From Candidatus Zhuqueibacterota bacterium (lineage in GTDB: Bacteria > Zhuqueibacterota > Zhuqueibacteria > Zhuqueibacterales > Geothermadaptataceae), in NCBI GenBank assembly GCA_030950365.1, contig JAUZRQ010000020.1, positions 30,822-94,821 of the forward strand: 64,000 nucleotides of DNA. Reading direction: 5' to 3'. The position numbers and the translations under genes were made by a program. The notes under the pieces were generated by a model, which saw only the letters and a list, made by a program, of their open reading frames with translations, ran no database searches and was not told the DNA's origin. Below are positions 54,726 to 63,453 of the stretch, in pieces. How positions within the stretch are numbered: the first letter of the stretch is position 1; each line of letters begins with the position of its first letter.

Positions 54726-57072
54726 TCATAGAAACCGCAGAGGACGCAGAGAAAGCGGAGAGAGAGTTTTAATAAATACAGATGCCGCTTCGCACACGCG
54801 TGGCGAGTCGCAGTATGTGGACGACCTGCCGCGGCCGGCGGATTTGCTGCATGCGGCGGTGTTCGGTTCGCCGGTGGCGCACGGCAGGCTCAAAACGCTG
54901 GACACCAGCGCAGCTCTGGCATCGGAAGGCGTGGTGGCGGTGCTTACCGCGGCCGATATACCGGGAGAAAATCAAATCGGGCCGATCATCCCGGACGAGG
55001 AGCTGCTGGCCAGCGAGGAGGTGCATTTCGTCGGCCAGCCGGTGGCGGTGGTCGTGGCCGAGACCGCAGAGCTGGCCCGCAAAGCACGCGAAAAAATCCG
55101 GATCGACATCGAAGAGCAGGACATCATCACCGATCCCATCGAGGCATATGAAAAGGGCGAGATCATCGGTAGCCCGCGGGTATTCGAGCTCGGCGATGTG
55201 GCGTCCGCCTGGGAGCAGTGCGATTTGATTCTGGAAGATACCTGCGTGGTTGGCGGACAGGAGCATGTGTATCTAGAAACGCAGCGGGCGAGGGCCGTTC
55301 CGCAAGAGGGCGGCCGTTTGCAGATTTTTTCTTCCACGCAGAGTCCGTACGCCACGCAGCGCACCGTAGCGCGCATTCTGGGCGTGCCGAATCACGCCAT
55401 CGAGGTGGATGTGTTGCGGCTCGGCGGCGGCTTCGGCGGCAAGGAAGATCAGGCCACGCCGTGGGCCTGCATGGCGGCGCTGGCCGCGCGACACACCGGC
55501 CGGCCGGTGGAGTTGGTGCTCAGCCGTGCCGAGGACATGCGCATGACCGGCAAGCGGCATCCCTATGTGTCCAAATTCAAAATAGGCGTCAAACGCGACG
55601 GCACCATACTCGCCTATGAAGTGCGGCATTATCAAAATGCCGGCGCCGCGGCCGACCTGTCCCCGGCGATTTTGGAACGCACCCTGTTCCACAGCACCAA
55701 CGCTTATTTCATCCCCAATGTGCGCGCCTTTGCGGTGTCGTGCCGAACCAATTTGCCACCGTTCACGGCGTTTCGCGGCTTCGGCGGTCCGCAGGCGATG
55801 TTCGTGATCGAGAGCGCCATCACGAAGGTAGCCGAGGCGCTTGGCCTGCCGCGGGAAGCGGTGCAGCGCAAGAACCTGCTGCAGGAGGGCGACGCGTTTC
55901 CGTATGGCCAGCGCGCGGAACGCTGTCGCGCCCGCCGCACCTGGGACGAGACGGTGATGGCTTACGACCTGACCGCCATCCGCGAGTGCGTGCGGCAATT
56001 CAACGAGACGCATTTTGAACGCAAAAAAGGCTATGCGCTCATGCCGGTGTGTTTCGGCATTTCGTTTACCAGCACGTTCATGAATCAGGCCGGGGCGCTG
56101 GTGCATGTGTACACCGACGGCAGCGTCAGCGTGTCCACCGGCGGCGTGGAGATGGGCCAGGGGCTGCGTGCCAATCTCACCCGCATCGCCGCGCAGGCGT
56201 TGGGCATCCGACCGCAGCGTATTCGCGTCGAAACCACCAACACCACGCGCGTGGCCAACATGTCGCCCAGCGCGGCCAGCGCCACCACGGTGCTGAACGG
56301 CAACGCCACGCTGATGGCCGTTGAGCAGATTCTGGAGCGGCTGAAGCGCGTGGCGGCACAGGAGCTGAACGTGGCCGACTGGCAGGCCATCCGCATCGCC
56401 GACGAGGCGGTGCTGCACGGCGGACACGATACCGGTATGACCTGGAGCGAGCTGGTGCAAAAGGCGTATCTCCGTCGCGTCGATCTGTCGGCGCACGGCT
56501 TTTACGCCACGCCGAACCTGTATTTCGATCGTGAAAAGGAAAAAGGACGGCCGTTTGCGTATCACGTGTACGGCACGGCCATTGTCGAGGTCACGGTGGA
56601 TTGCCTGCGCGGCACCTATGAGGTGGATTCGGTGAAGATTGTGCACGATCTCGGCCGGCCGCTGAACCGGACGGTGGACCTGGGGCAGGTGGAAGGCGGC
56701 CTGGCGCAGGGCCTCGGCTGGATGACCATGGAAGATTTGCGGTTCAACGAGCGCGGTGAATGTCTCTCGGCCACTTTGGCGACGTACAAAGTACCGGATG
56801 CGTTTTTCATGCCGGATGACATTCAGGTGGCGTTTCTGGAAGATGCGGACGAGCCCACCGGGCCGTATGGTAACAAGGCCGTGGGCGAACCGCCGTTCAT
56901 GTACGGCATCGGCGTATTCTTTGCCATTCGCCACGCCATGCGCGCCTTCCGTCCGAATACAGAGCTGCCCTTCCGCGCGCCCATGACGCCGGAACGCGTG
57001 CTGATGCAGTTGCATCAGGTAGAGGTGGAGGCGCTAACGGCTGCACAAGCATCCGTGGCTGTGACAATGTAA
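54712..57072 (+). CDS. Xanthine dehydrogenase-type molybdopterin-binding large subunit
   Basis: The 786-residue catalytic subunit of a molybdenum hydroxylase that inserts a water-derived hydroxyl into purine-like rings. Typical segments are HTRGESQYVDDLPRPADLLH, LRLGGGFGGKED, FTAFRGFGGPQAMF, VEMGQGLRANLTRIAAQALG and the active-site glutamate in GNKAVGEPPFMYG. ATG 54712 has GCGAGGG upstream; ATG 54706 is also possible. The first 20 residues (NNHRNRRGRRESGER) come from DNA matching the CCGCAGAGGACGCAGAGA interspersed repeat, and the last residues overlap a GCACAAGCATCC repeat, so both protein ends look repeat-derived. Confidence 0.94.
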   Translation: MNRNNHRNRRGRRESGERVLINTDAASHTRGESQYVDDLPRPADLLHAAVFGSPVAHGRLKTLDTSAALASEGVVAVLTAADIPGENQIGPIIPDEELLASEEVHFVGQPVAVVVAETAELARKAREKIRIDIEEQDIITDPIEAYEKGEIIGSPRVFELGDVASAWEQCDLILEDTCVVGGQEHVYLETQRARAVPQEGGRLQIFSSTQSPYATQRTVARILGVPNHAIEVDVLRLGGGFGGKEDQATPWACMAALAARHTGRPVELVLSRAEDMRMTGKRHPYVSKFKIGVKRDGTILAYEVRHYQNAGAAADLSPAILERTLFHSTNAYFIPNVRAFAVSCRTNLPPFTAFRGFGGPQAMFVIESAITKVAEALGLPREAVQRKNLLQEGDAFPYGQRAERCRARRTWDETVMAYDLTAIRECVRQFNETHFERKKGYALMPVCFGISFTSTFMNQAGALVHVYTDGSVSVSTGGVEMGQGLRANLTRIAAQALGIRPQRIRVETTNTTRVANMSPSAASATTVLNGNATLMAVEQILERLKRVAAQELNVADWQAIRIADEAVLHGGHDTGMTWSELVQKAYLRRVDLSAHGFYATPNLYFDREKEKGRPFAYHVYGTAIVEVTVDCLRGTYEVDSVKIVHDLGRPLNRTVDLGQVEGGLAQGLGWMTMEDLRFNERGECLSATLATYKVPDAFFMPDDIQVAFLEDADEPTGPYGNKAVGEPPFMYGIGVFFAIRHAMRAFRPNTELPFRAPMTPERVLMQLHQVEVEALTAAQASVAVTM

Positions 57073-57125
57073 CACAAGCATCCATGCTTGTACCTGAGGG
57101 GGGAGAAAGCGGAAGTTTTTGAGTT

Positions 57126-57160
57126 AACCACAAAGACACAAAGGGCACAAAGAAAAAAAA
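57126..57160 (+). repeat. CACAAAG-type short repeat
   Basis: AACCACAAAGACACAAAGGG followed by CACAAAGAAAAAAAA. Confidence 0.65.
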
Positions 57161-57186
57161 TCTTACAGGGCGCTTTAGCGTCCTTT

Positions 57187-57290
57187 CCGAATTGAGCTGT
57201 GCGATTCATCGCGCGGCGGTGTTGGCATACACCACAGAGTCACAAAGATCACAAAGAAAAAGCGAACACGGATAACACGGATGGGCGAGG
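57187..57290 (+). repeat. GCGCGGCGGTG repeat followed by CACAAAG and CACGGATG repeats
   Basis: TCCGAATTGAGCTGTGCGAT then ATCGCGCGGCGGTG (57187-57222) recurs in variant form at 63454-63498. It is followed by ACACCACAGAGTCACAAAGA and by AACACGGATAACACGGATGG. Confidence 0.65.
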
Positions 57291-57345
57291 ATTGATTCTT
57301 GTTGACCACGATGTAGCACAAACATCCTTGCCCGTGGATGATTAG

Positions 57346-57420
57346 AATTCACCACAAAGTCACTAAGGACACAAAGTGAAAAGCGATAACGGATAGCGCG
57401 GATGACGCGAATGGGCACGG
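57346..57420 (+). repeat. CACAAAG and CGGATG repeats
   Basis: TTCACCACAAAGTCACTAAG is followed by GGACACAAAGTG and then ATAACGGATAGCGCGGATGA. Confidence 0.65.
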
Positions 57421-57467
57421 AAAAGTAAAGTGTAGACATAAACTCTAATAGCTAAATTAAGTTTGAT

Positions 57468-58052
57468 ATGGAAAATTTGTACAACAATTTTGCATGTTTA
57501 TTAAAGATTAATATATCAGATACCTTGAGGTATTTTTATAGTGCAATTTTTCAAGGTTTCGCTGCCGTTATTGGGATTGGTGGGATGTTTTATGTGTTTT
57601 ATAAACAAAATCTTTCCAATAAAAAAGAAAAAATATTAAATGCTATGGAAAGCTATTATAGCACAGAAGATTGGGGGAATAAGGCTTTAATCCAATTGGA
57701 AGGTGTACAAAATCGCGTAAAAAGAGACCTTGAAAGGTACAAACCAAGGATTAAGGAATTAGCAAAAGGAGAAGCTTCCCCAATTCCAAATTCGACTGAC
57801 TATAGGCTTTTGATACTTTAGAAGTTGGAGGATGAATTTGGCGAGATTGAAAAGCTAGATGATGAAATTAAATCCGAAATGACTTTCGTTGCCAGACAAA
57901 TTATCATTATCTTAATAGTTTCAATGATTTCTTTATACATAATTGGATACAATAGCCTATTGGATTTATTTTTGGTTATTGTGGGAATATTTATAATTTC
58001 GTTGTCTATAAAATGCATTAAAAATGTTAATAAATTTATTTTAAGGGATTGA
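57468..58052 (+). pseudogene. AT-rich membrane protein gene interrupted by in-frame amber
   Basis: Two open stretches, 57468-57821 and 57825-58052, are in the same frame and separated only by one TAG (57819-57821). Read through, the product is about 194 residues. It has a helix near the N-terminus (AIFQGFAAVIGIGGMFYVFY), a charged, coiled middle, and two C-terminal helices (IIIILIVSMISLYIIGY and LFLVIVGIFIISLSIKC). The DNA is strikingly AT-rich compared with the xdh genes on both sides, indicating acquisition. Family is not recognised. The TAG is probably a nonsense mutation, since TAG ends other genes here. Confidence 0.6.
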
Positions 58053-58338
58053 TTGTAGGCAAATCTTGATTTTAAATGCAATATCATAATTTGAAGAATT
58101 TAACATTGAATAATGCAAAGCTAACCTCTAAGAGCTTATATTTCTTCAGAAAAAAATGGTGTTTAGATGAAGTGTTTCAACTTCTATGCTCCAACTACAG
58201 GAAATTTTCCTGTGCATAAGGATTAATGCTATTGCTTATTGAAAATATGCCTGCCTATGTGTACTTGCAGTGCGGCAACAAAGCATTTTCAACCAACGTC
58301 AGCGAGATTCTGGTCAAAATCGCGAGAAGGAAGTAAAA

Positions 58339-58371
58339 GCCAGCATACACCATCATTATGCTGGTTTTTTT
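58339..58371 (+). terminator. Rho-independent terminator
   Basis: CCAGCATA and TATGCTGG form a stem with a CACCATCAT loop and TTTTTTT follows. It would end transcription of the AT-rich island before xdhC. Confidence 0.7.
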
Positions 58372-58404
58372 CAACATCTCGATGTACCCAAAAATCTATA
58401 AAAA

Positions 58405-58436
58405 ACCTTTGTGCTCTTCGTGCCTTTGTGGTGTGT
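58405..58436 (-). repeat. CACAAAG-type repeat (inverted) abutting xdhC
   Basis: CCTTTGTGCTCTTCGTGCCT then TTGTGGTGTG is the reverse complement of the family. It ends about five bases before the xdhC start codon and so occupies the place of a ribosome-binding site. Confidence 0.65.
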
Positions 58437-58441
58437 AAATC

Positions 58442-59557
58442 ATGACATCTCTATTTCAACAAGCCCTTCATTGGATCCAAAACCGCGAGTCCTTCGTGCT
58501 GGCCACGGTGGTAAAAACCAAAGGCTCAACGCCGCAAAAGGCCGGGGCAAAGATGCTGGTACGGTCCGACGGTTCCATCGTCGGTACGCTGGGTGGGGGC
58601 TGCGTCGAGGGAGATATTATCCTGCTGGCGGAGGAAATGTTACGTAAAAATCGCAGCTCTATGCTGAGGGAGTACCGGCTCACCGAGGAACTGGCCGCCC
58701 GCAGCGGACTCAACTGCGGCGGCACCATGTTCATCTTTATGGAGCCGGTGACGAATGCCAGCTTCGCGACCTATCTGCCGCTGGTGGAAACCATCGTCCG
58801 GGCGCAGGCGGGCGGCACGCCGGTGGCCGTGGCCACGCTGGTGGCAGCGGCGGAGAATGGCCCCGCTCCGGGCGCCAAATTGCTGATCTTCGAAGATGGC
58901 GCCACCGAAGGCACCCTGGGCGATGCTGTGTTGGATGAAGAAGCCAAAAAAGTTGGTCACCGGCTGGCGGCTTTTGGGGATTTGCAGATCCTGCAGACTG
59001 AAAACGGCGCCCAAATCTATATCGAAGGCTTCACCACGCCGCCGGTGCTGGTGCTGATGGGCGGAGGACATGTCAATAAAGCGGTGGCCGATCTGGCCGC
59101 CCGAATGGGCTATCGTATTTACGTTATCGACGACCGGCCGGAGTTTGCCAGCCGTGAGCGCTTCCCGAACGCAGAAAAAACCATCGTGGCGGAGTACGAC
59201 GCCGGGCTGGCGCAGGTGCCGGCGCACGCCAATACGTTCATTGTGGTGGCCACGCGGGGACACAAGTACGACGACCTGGCGCTGGCGGCGGCCGTGCGCA
59301 CGCCGGCGCGGTATGTGGGCCTGGTGGGAAGTCGCCGCAAAAGTTTGCTGATCTACCGCAACCTGCAGGAGCAGGGCGTACCGATGGAGCGCATCCAGCA
59401 GGTTCATGCGCCCATTGGATTGGACATCGGCGCAGTGATGCCAGAGGAGATCGCGCTGAGCATCATGGCCGAGATCACCATGGTGCGCCGCGGCGGCCAC
59501 GGCGGACCGCTGAAGATGGGGAGGGCGTTTCTGGAGAAGCAATTGGTTGGGAAGTGA
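58442..59557 (+). CDS. XdhC-family molybdenum hydroxylase maturation protein
   Basis: A 371-residue protein of the XdhC/CoxI family, which binds sulfurated molybdenum cofactor and inserts it into xanthine dehydrogenases. The N-terminal domain has FVLATVVKTKGSTPQKAGAKM and GTLGGGCVEGDI; the C-terminal Rossmann domain has PVLVLMGGGHVNKAVADLAA and YVGLVGSRRKS. No good Shine-Dalgarno precedes the ATG; a repeat unit lies there instead. It follows the AT-rich island but clearly belongs with xdhA/xdhB. Confidence 0.9.
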   Translation: MTSLFQQALHWIQNRESFVLATVVKTKGSTPQKAGAKMLVRSDGSIVGTLGGGCVEGDIILLAEEMLRKNRSSMLREYRLTEELAARSGLNCGGTMFIFMEPVTNASFATYLPLVETIVRAQAGGTPVAVATLVAAAENGPAPGAKLLIFEDGATEGTLGDAVLDEEAKKVGHRLAAFGDLQILQTENGAQIYIEGFTTPPVLVLMGGGHVNKAVADLAARMGYRIYVIDDRPEFASRERFPNAEKTIVAEYDAGLAQVPAHANTFIVVATRGHKYDDLALAAAVRTPARYVGLVGSRRKSLLIYRNLQEQGVPMERIQQVHAPIGLDIGAVMPEEIALSIMAEITMVRRGGHGGPLKMGRAFLEKQLVGK

Positions 59558-59561
59558 TGTT

Positions 59562-59660
59562 GAACCGCTGAGCGCGCGGAGAGGACTTTATTTACCACAA
59601 AGTCACAAAGCTCACAAAGACAAGTAGCCTCCGCGCTCTCCGCGTTCTCCGCGGTTAAAT
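59562..59660 (+). repeat. CCGCAGAG and CACAAAG repeat block
   Basis: GAACCGCTGAGCGCGCGGAG, then ACCACAAAGTCACAAAGCTC, then a reverse-complement end CTCCGCGCTCTCCGCG...CCGCGGTT. The two ends face each other, giving an inverted arrangement. Confidence 0.65.
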
Positions 59661-59681
59661 GAAAATCCAATGCGAGCTGCC

Positions 59682-61025
59682 ATGCAACGACTCATCCACA
59701 ACGTACGCATCTTCACCAACACTGAGGCCGGTGTGCTGGAAAAGCATGCCGTGCTGATCGACGGACCGCGGATCGCGGCGGTGGCGACGGAGCAGGAACT
59801 GCGGGTGCGGTATCCGCAGGCGCAGCCGCTCGATGGCGGCGGCCGGCTGCTGTTGCCCGGTCTCGTCAACGTGCACATGCATTTTTACAGCACCTTCGCG
59901 CGCGGGCTCGCCCTGCCGAAATCGCCGAAAAATTTTGCCGAAATTCTGCAGATACTCTGGTGGAAGCTGGATGCGTCCCTTGATCTGGAAGCGGTGTATT
60001 ACAGCGCGCTGCTGCCGGCCATTGCGGCGGTGAAGCTGGGCGTTACCGCCTTCATCGATCACCACGCCAGCGCCAATGCCGTGGATGGCAGTCTCGATCG
60101 CATCGAAGACGCGCTGGCGCAGGTGGGACTGCGCGGTGTGCTGTGTTACGAAACCTCCGACCGACATGGAAAGGAAAATGCGCGGGCGGGCCTGCGCGAA
60201 AACGAACGCTACATCCGGAAGTGCCGGCAGGTGAAGGCGGAGAATCCGGATCATCCGTTTAGCGGCATGGTGGGCCTGCACGCATCGTTTACGCTGGATG
60301 ACGACACTCTCGAACAGGCCGCGGCGCTGAGTCGCACGCTGGAGCGCGGCTGCCACATTCATGTGCTGGAAGACCCTGTGGATGACCGGGAGACGCGGGA
60401 CAAATACGGCGCCGGCGTGGTAGACCGGCTGCAGCGGTTCGGCATTCTGCAGGAAGCTTCCATCGCGGCGCATTGCATCCATTTGAGTGAGGCTGAAAAA
60501 GACTTACTGGCGCAGACCGGCGTGATGGTGGCGCACAATCCGCAATCGAACATGAACAACGCCGTGGGCCGCACCGATATCTTCGGACTGTTGCAGCGCG
60601 GGCTGCTGCTGGGGCTCGGCACCGATGGCATGTCCCCGGGCATGGCGGGCGACGTTCGCACGGCCCTGTGGCTGCACAAGCACGATCTGCGCGATCCCAA
60701 TGCGGGCTGGAACGAGGTACAGGCCATGCTGCTGCAAAACAATCCGGAAATCTATTTGCGCGCGAGCGGCCAGAAAGTGGGCCACGTTGCGCCCGGTTAT
60801 CTGGCTGATCTGATTCTCGTGGATTGTTTCCCGCCCACGCCGATGACTACCGACAATTTCTGGGGCCACTATCTTTTCGGTATCGCAGACAGCGTGGTGG
60901 ATACCACGATCATCAACGGCCGCATCGTGATGCGAGACAAGGTGATTGAGGGGATCGACGAGGCGGAAATTGCGGCGAAGGCGAAAGAGGTGGCGAAGCG
61001 GGTGTGGGAGCGGTTTTATGGATGA
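59682..61025 (+). CDS. ssnA: SsnA-like amidohydrolase
   Basis: A 447-residue amidohydrolase-superfamily enzyme of the SsnA/guanine-deaminase-like group. Metal and catalytic residues appear in LPGLVNVHMHFYS (HxH), GLHASF, IAAHCIHLS and GLGTDGM. SsnA is part of selenium-associated molybdenum hydroxylase loci in E. coli and clostridia and probably deaminates or opens a purine-related ring. ATG 59682 is chosen; ATG 59670 would add four residues. Neither has a strong ribosome-binding site. Confidence 0.85.
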   Translation: MQRLIHNVRIFTNTEAGVLEKHAVLIDGPRIAAVATEQELRVRYPQAQPLDGGGRLLLPGLVNVHMHFYSTFARGLALPKSPKNFAEILQILWWKLDASLDLEAVYYSALLPAIAAVKLGVTAFIDHHASANAVDGSLDRIEDALAQVGLRGVLCYETSDRHGKENARAGLRENERYIRKCRQVKAENPDHPFSGMVGLHASFTLDDDTLEQAAALSRTLERGCHIHVLEDPVDDRETRDKYGAGVVDRLQRFGILQEASIAAHCIHLSEAEKDLLAQTGVMVAHNPQSNMNNAVGRTDIFGLLQRGLLLGLGTDGMSPGMAGDVRTALWLHKHDLRDPNAGWNEVQAMLLQNNPEIYLRASGQKVGHVAPGYLADLILVDCFPPTPMTTDNFWGHYLFGIADSVVDTTIINGRIVMRDKVIEGIDEAEIAAKAKEVAKRVWERFYG

Positions 61026-61026
61026 T

Positions 61027-61062
61027 TGGATTCACCACGAAGGCACAGAGAGCACAAGGGTG
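61027..61062 (+). repeat. CACAAAG-type short repeat
   Basis: ATTCACCACGAAGGCACAGA then GAGCACAAGGGTG, a diverged copy. Confidence 0.55.
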
Positions 61063-61184
61063 ATTCGGCTTAGTTGAGTAGGAATAATTAGTCGATCCAA
61101 TTTTGCGAATATCGATTGTTGCCCAATAAAAATAAAATATTAACAGCGAGACTCATACGGTTAACATAGCTATTGAAAACCACT

Positions 61185-61395
61185 GATTTCACAGATTGAC
61201 ACTGATTTTGCGAGCCACGGATGCACGCGGATCAAACACGGATGGTTGATAGCATTATAGTTACGAACAACATCTGTGACCATCCGCGTTATCTGTTTTA
61301 TCCGTGTTCTAAAATCAGCCTGATTGACTATTCAAAAAGTCAAAAGCTTTGCGGCCTTAGCGCCTTTGCGTGAAAATTAAAAATAGAACAATTAC
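61185..61395. repeat. CACGGATG-type repeat block, both orientations
   Basis: ACAGATTGACACTGATTTTG and CCACGGATGCACGCGGATCA are followed by the inverted forms CATCCGCGTTATCTG and TTTATCCGTGTTCTAAAATC, then GCCTTAGCGCCTTTGCGTGA. The opposed units could fold into a large hairpin. Confidence 0.6.
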
Positions 61396-61411
61396 GGAGA
61401 CCTGACCCACC

Positions 61412-63361
61412 ATGGCCGAACTACGCGGCGTGGATTTGACCACGCATCTGGAAGCGATCGTATCCGAATTCTCGGCGCGGGAGAGCATCTACGGCTATCC
61501 CAAGCGCAAGATGTATCTCGGCTTTCCCGGCTACGATTTCTCGGTGCGCTTCCACGACCGCGAGGCGGCCACGCCGCTGGGGCCGGCTGCCGGGCCGCAC
61601 ACGCAAATGGCGCAAAACATCGTGCTGTCTTTTCTGGGTGGCGGCCGCATCATGGAACTCAAAACCGTGCAGATTCTTGATCAGTTGGAGATTGCGCGGC
61701 CCTGCATTGACGTGCGCAATGTGGGCTACAACATCGAATGGTCGCAGGAGCTGCGGCTCGAGGACTCCTACCGCGAGTATGTCACCGCGTGGGTGCTGCT
61801 GCGGCTTATCGAGGAGATAGAGCTGCTGGGCATCCCCAAAAGCGATCCGTTTTACCGCACCATTTTCGACATCTCCGTGGGCTACGATCTCGAGGGCATC
61901 GCCTCGCCGCGCATGCACCAGTGGCTGGAGGGCATGAAAGACGCCAGCGCCGCTATCCAGGTGCTGCTCGATTCTCTGCCGGCCAAATTTGCGCATCTGA
62001 AATCGGTGTACATCGATCCGCATGTCTCAAGTTCGGTGACGCTATCCACCTTCCACGGCTGTCCGCGCGAGGAAATCGAGTCCATCGTGCAGCACCTCAT
62101 CCGCGAGCACCGGTTTCACGTGATCGTGAAAATGAATCCGACAATTCTCGGCTACGATTTCGTCCGCGAAATGCTGCACGGTGAGCTGGGCTACCGAGAA
62201 ATCATCCTCGATCCGGAGGCGTTCGAAAAAGACCTGCAGTTCGACGACGGCGTGGCGATGATGCAGCGGCTACAGGCCTTTGCTGCGGACTACGGCGTCA
62301 CCGTTGGCGCCAAATTCACCAACACCCTGGTGGTGAAGAACCACGATCGCATTTTCAAAGATGAAGTGATGTATCTTTCCGGGGCGCCGCTGCACGTGCT
62401 GGCCATGCACGCCATGCACCGATTCCGCCAGGCCATGGGGCCCGAGTTCCCGGTGTCGTTTTCCGCCGGCATCAGCAAACACAATGTCGCCGATGCCCTG
62501 GCCTGCAACATGGTGCCGGTGACGATGTGCACCGATCTGCTCAAAACCGGCGGTTACACACGCATGTTCGATTATCTGCGTCATTTGCAAAAGGCCATGC
62601 AGGCGGAGGAATGCCACACGCTTGCGGAGTTTATCAGGCGGCGCGGCGGCGCGGACTCGGTGGCCGAGGCCGGCATGCTCCACGCCGGGCGGTATGTGGC
62701 CGGGCTGAGCCGCAATCCGCTCTATCAAAAAGAGAAAAACCGCAAAGAGCCGCCGAAAATCGATAGTCATTTGACGCTGTTTGATTGCATCACCTGCGAC
62801 AAGTGTTTGCCGGTGTGTCCCAATGCGGCGAATTTTTCCATCACCACCGGCCGGCTGGAGTGGACGACCATCGATGTGCAGGTGCGGGACGGACAGGCCG
62901 AAGCGGTGCCTGGCGAGCCGTTTGTGCTGCAAAAAGAGCGGCAGATCGCCAACCTGGCGGACTTTTGCAACGATTGCGGCAATTGCGATACCTACTGTCC
63001 CGAATACGGCGGGCCGTATATCGAAAAGCCGCGGTTTTTCCTGAGCGAAGCGTCGTACCGCGATTTTACGCATCTGGATGGCTTTTATTTCGAGCCGCCG
63101 CAGGTGCTGCATGGTCGCATCGGCGGCGAAGAGCAGCGCTTGGTGTTCGATACGGAGCGCGGTGAGTACCGCTGGCAGCGGGATGGCGTGGAGGTGGTGC
63201 TGGACCGCAACAACCGGCTGGTGCGCGCTACGGTGCAGCCGCCGGTGGAGGCTTCTGCTCGCATTTCGTTGAAAAATTACTATATTATGCGTGTGCTGCT
63301 GGATGGCATTTTAAATGATCCGGGCGGCTATGCGGCGGTGCTGGTGCGGAGACCGGATTAA
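61412..63361 (+). CDS. YgfK-like dihydropyrimidine-dehydrogenase-related iron-sulfur protein, short form
   Basis: A 649-residue protein resembling YgfK (putative selenate reductase subunit). Residues about 1-430 match the N-terminal FMN-barrel-like part (AATPLGPAAGPHTQMAQNIV, IMELKTVQILDQLEIARPCI, VTLSTFHGCPREEIE, TMCTDLLKTGGYTRM). From about 450 follow two ferredoxin-type [4Fe-4S] motifs, CITCDKCLPVCPNAANFS and CNDCGNCDTYCPEYGGP, and a C-terminal domain. E. coli YgfK is 1032 residues with a central FAD/NAD(P)-binding domain; that roughly 380-residue part is absent here, the two ends joining smoothly. It would transfer electrons for the xdh enzyme with a separate partner. Confidence 0.85.
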   Translation: MAELRGVDLTTHLEAIVSEFSARESIYGYPKRKMYLGFPGYDFSVRFHDREAATPLGPAAGPHTQMAQNIVLSFLGGGRIMELKTVQILDQLEIARPCIDVRNVGYNIEWSQELRLEDSYREYVTAWVLLRLIEEIELLGIPKSDPFYRTIFDISVGYDLEGIASPRMHQWLEGMKDASAAIQVLLDSLPAKFAHLKSVYIDPHVSSSVTLSTFHGCPREEIESIVQHLIREHRFHVIVKMNPTILGYDFVREMLHGELGYREIILDPEAFEKDLQFDDGVAMMQRLQAFAADYGVTVGAKFTNTLVVKNHDRIFKDEVMYLSGAPLHVLAMHAMHRFRQAMGPEFPVSFSAGISKHNVADALACNMVPVTMCTDLLKTGGYTRMFDYLRHLQKAMQAEECHTLAEFIRRRGGADSVAEAGMLHAGRYVAGLSRNPLYQKEKNRKEPPKIDSHLTLFDCITCDKCLPVCPNAANFSITTGRLEWTTIDVQVRDGQAEAVPGEPFVLQKERQIANLADFCNDCGNCDTYCPEYGGPYIEKPRFFLSEASYRDFTHLDGFYFEPPQVLHGRIGGEEQRLVFDTERGEYRWQRDGVEVVLDRNNRLVRATVQPPVEASARISLKNYYIMRVLLDGILNDPGGYAAVLVRRPD

Positions 63362-63430
63362 CCGCAGAGAACGCCAAGAACGCGGAGTTGTGAAAGAAAT
63401 GGAACACGGATGACACGGATGATCGCGGAT
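63361..63430 (+). repeat. CCGCAGAG and CACGGATG repeats
   Basis: ACCGCAGAGAACGCCAAGAA then CGCGGAG, followed by GGAACACGGATGACACGGAT. It starts at the stop codon of the ygfK-like gene. Confidence 0.65.
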
Positions 63431-63453
63431 TTTTTTGAGGATGGTTTCGCATT

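Larger units (their letters stand above)
57073..57467 (+). other. Repeat-filled gap between xdhB and the AT-rich gene
   Basis: No supportable gene. It consists largely of interspersed repeats (listed separately), including GCACAAGCATCC words directly after the xdhB stop (57072-57090) and again near 57314-57340. Confidence 0.55.
58053..58441 (+). other. AT-rich gap with possible gene remnant
   Basis: A 29-codon stretch (58247-58336) reads MPAYVYLQCGNKAFSTNVSE, similar to the beginning of GIY-YIG endonuclease-like proteins (YVYILQC...), then stops. A terminator and a CACAAAG repeat follow up to the xdhC start. Nothing else is seen. Confidence 0.35.
61026..61411 (+). other. Repeat-filled gap before the ygfK-like gene
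   Basis: No supportable gene. It holds a CACAAAG-type unit (61027-61062) and a long block of CACGGATG-type repeats in both orientations (61185-61395). Confidence 0.5.

Noticed and set aside
55273..57015. Long minus-strand open frame (580 codons) opposite xdhB.
   Set aside because: It is rich in His, Arg and Gly as expected from antisense of GC-rich coding DNA, and xdhB is unmistakable.
28713..57821. Amber (TAG) recoding, suggested by two genes with a single in-frame TAG.
   Set aside because: TAG is the apparent normal stop of khpA, cheR, the 12705 gene and the 39897 gene. Two independent nonsense mutations in acquired genes are simpler.
59562..59660. Short direct-repeat cluster that could suggest a CRISPR array.
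   Set aside because: Repeat words are irregular, unspaced and of several families, with no uniform spacers or cas genes.
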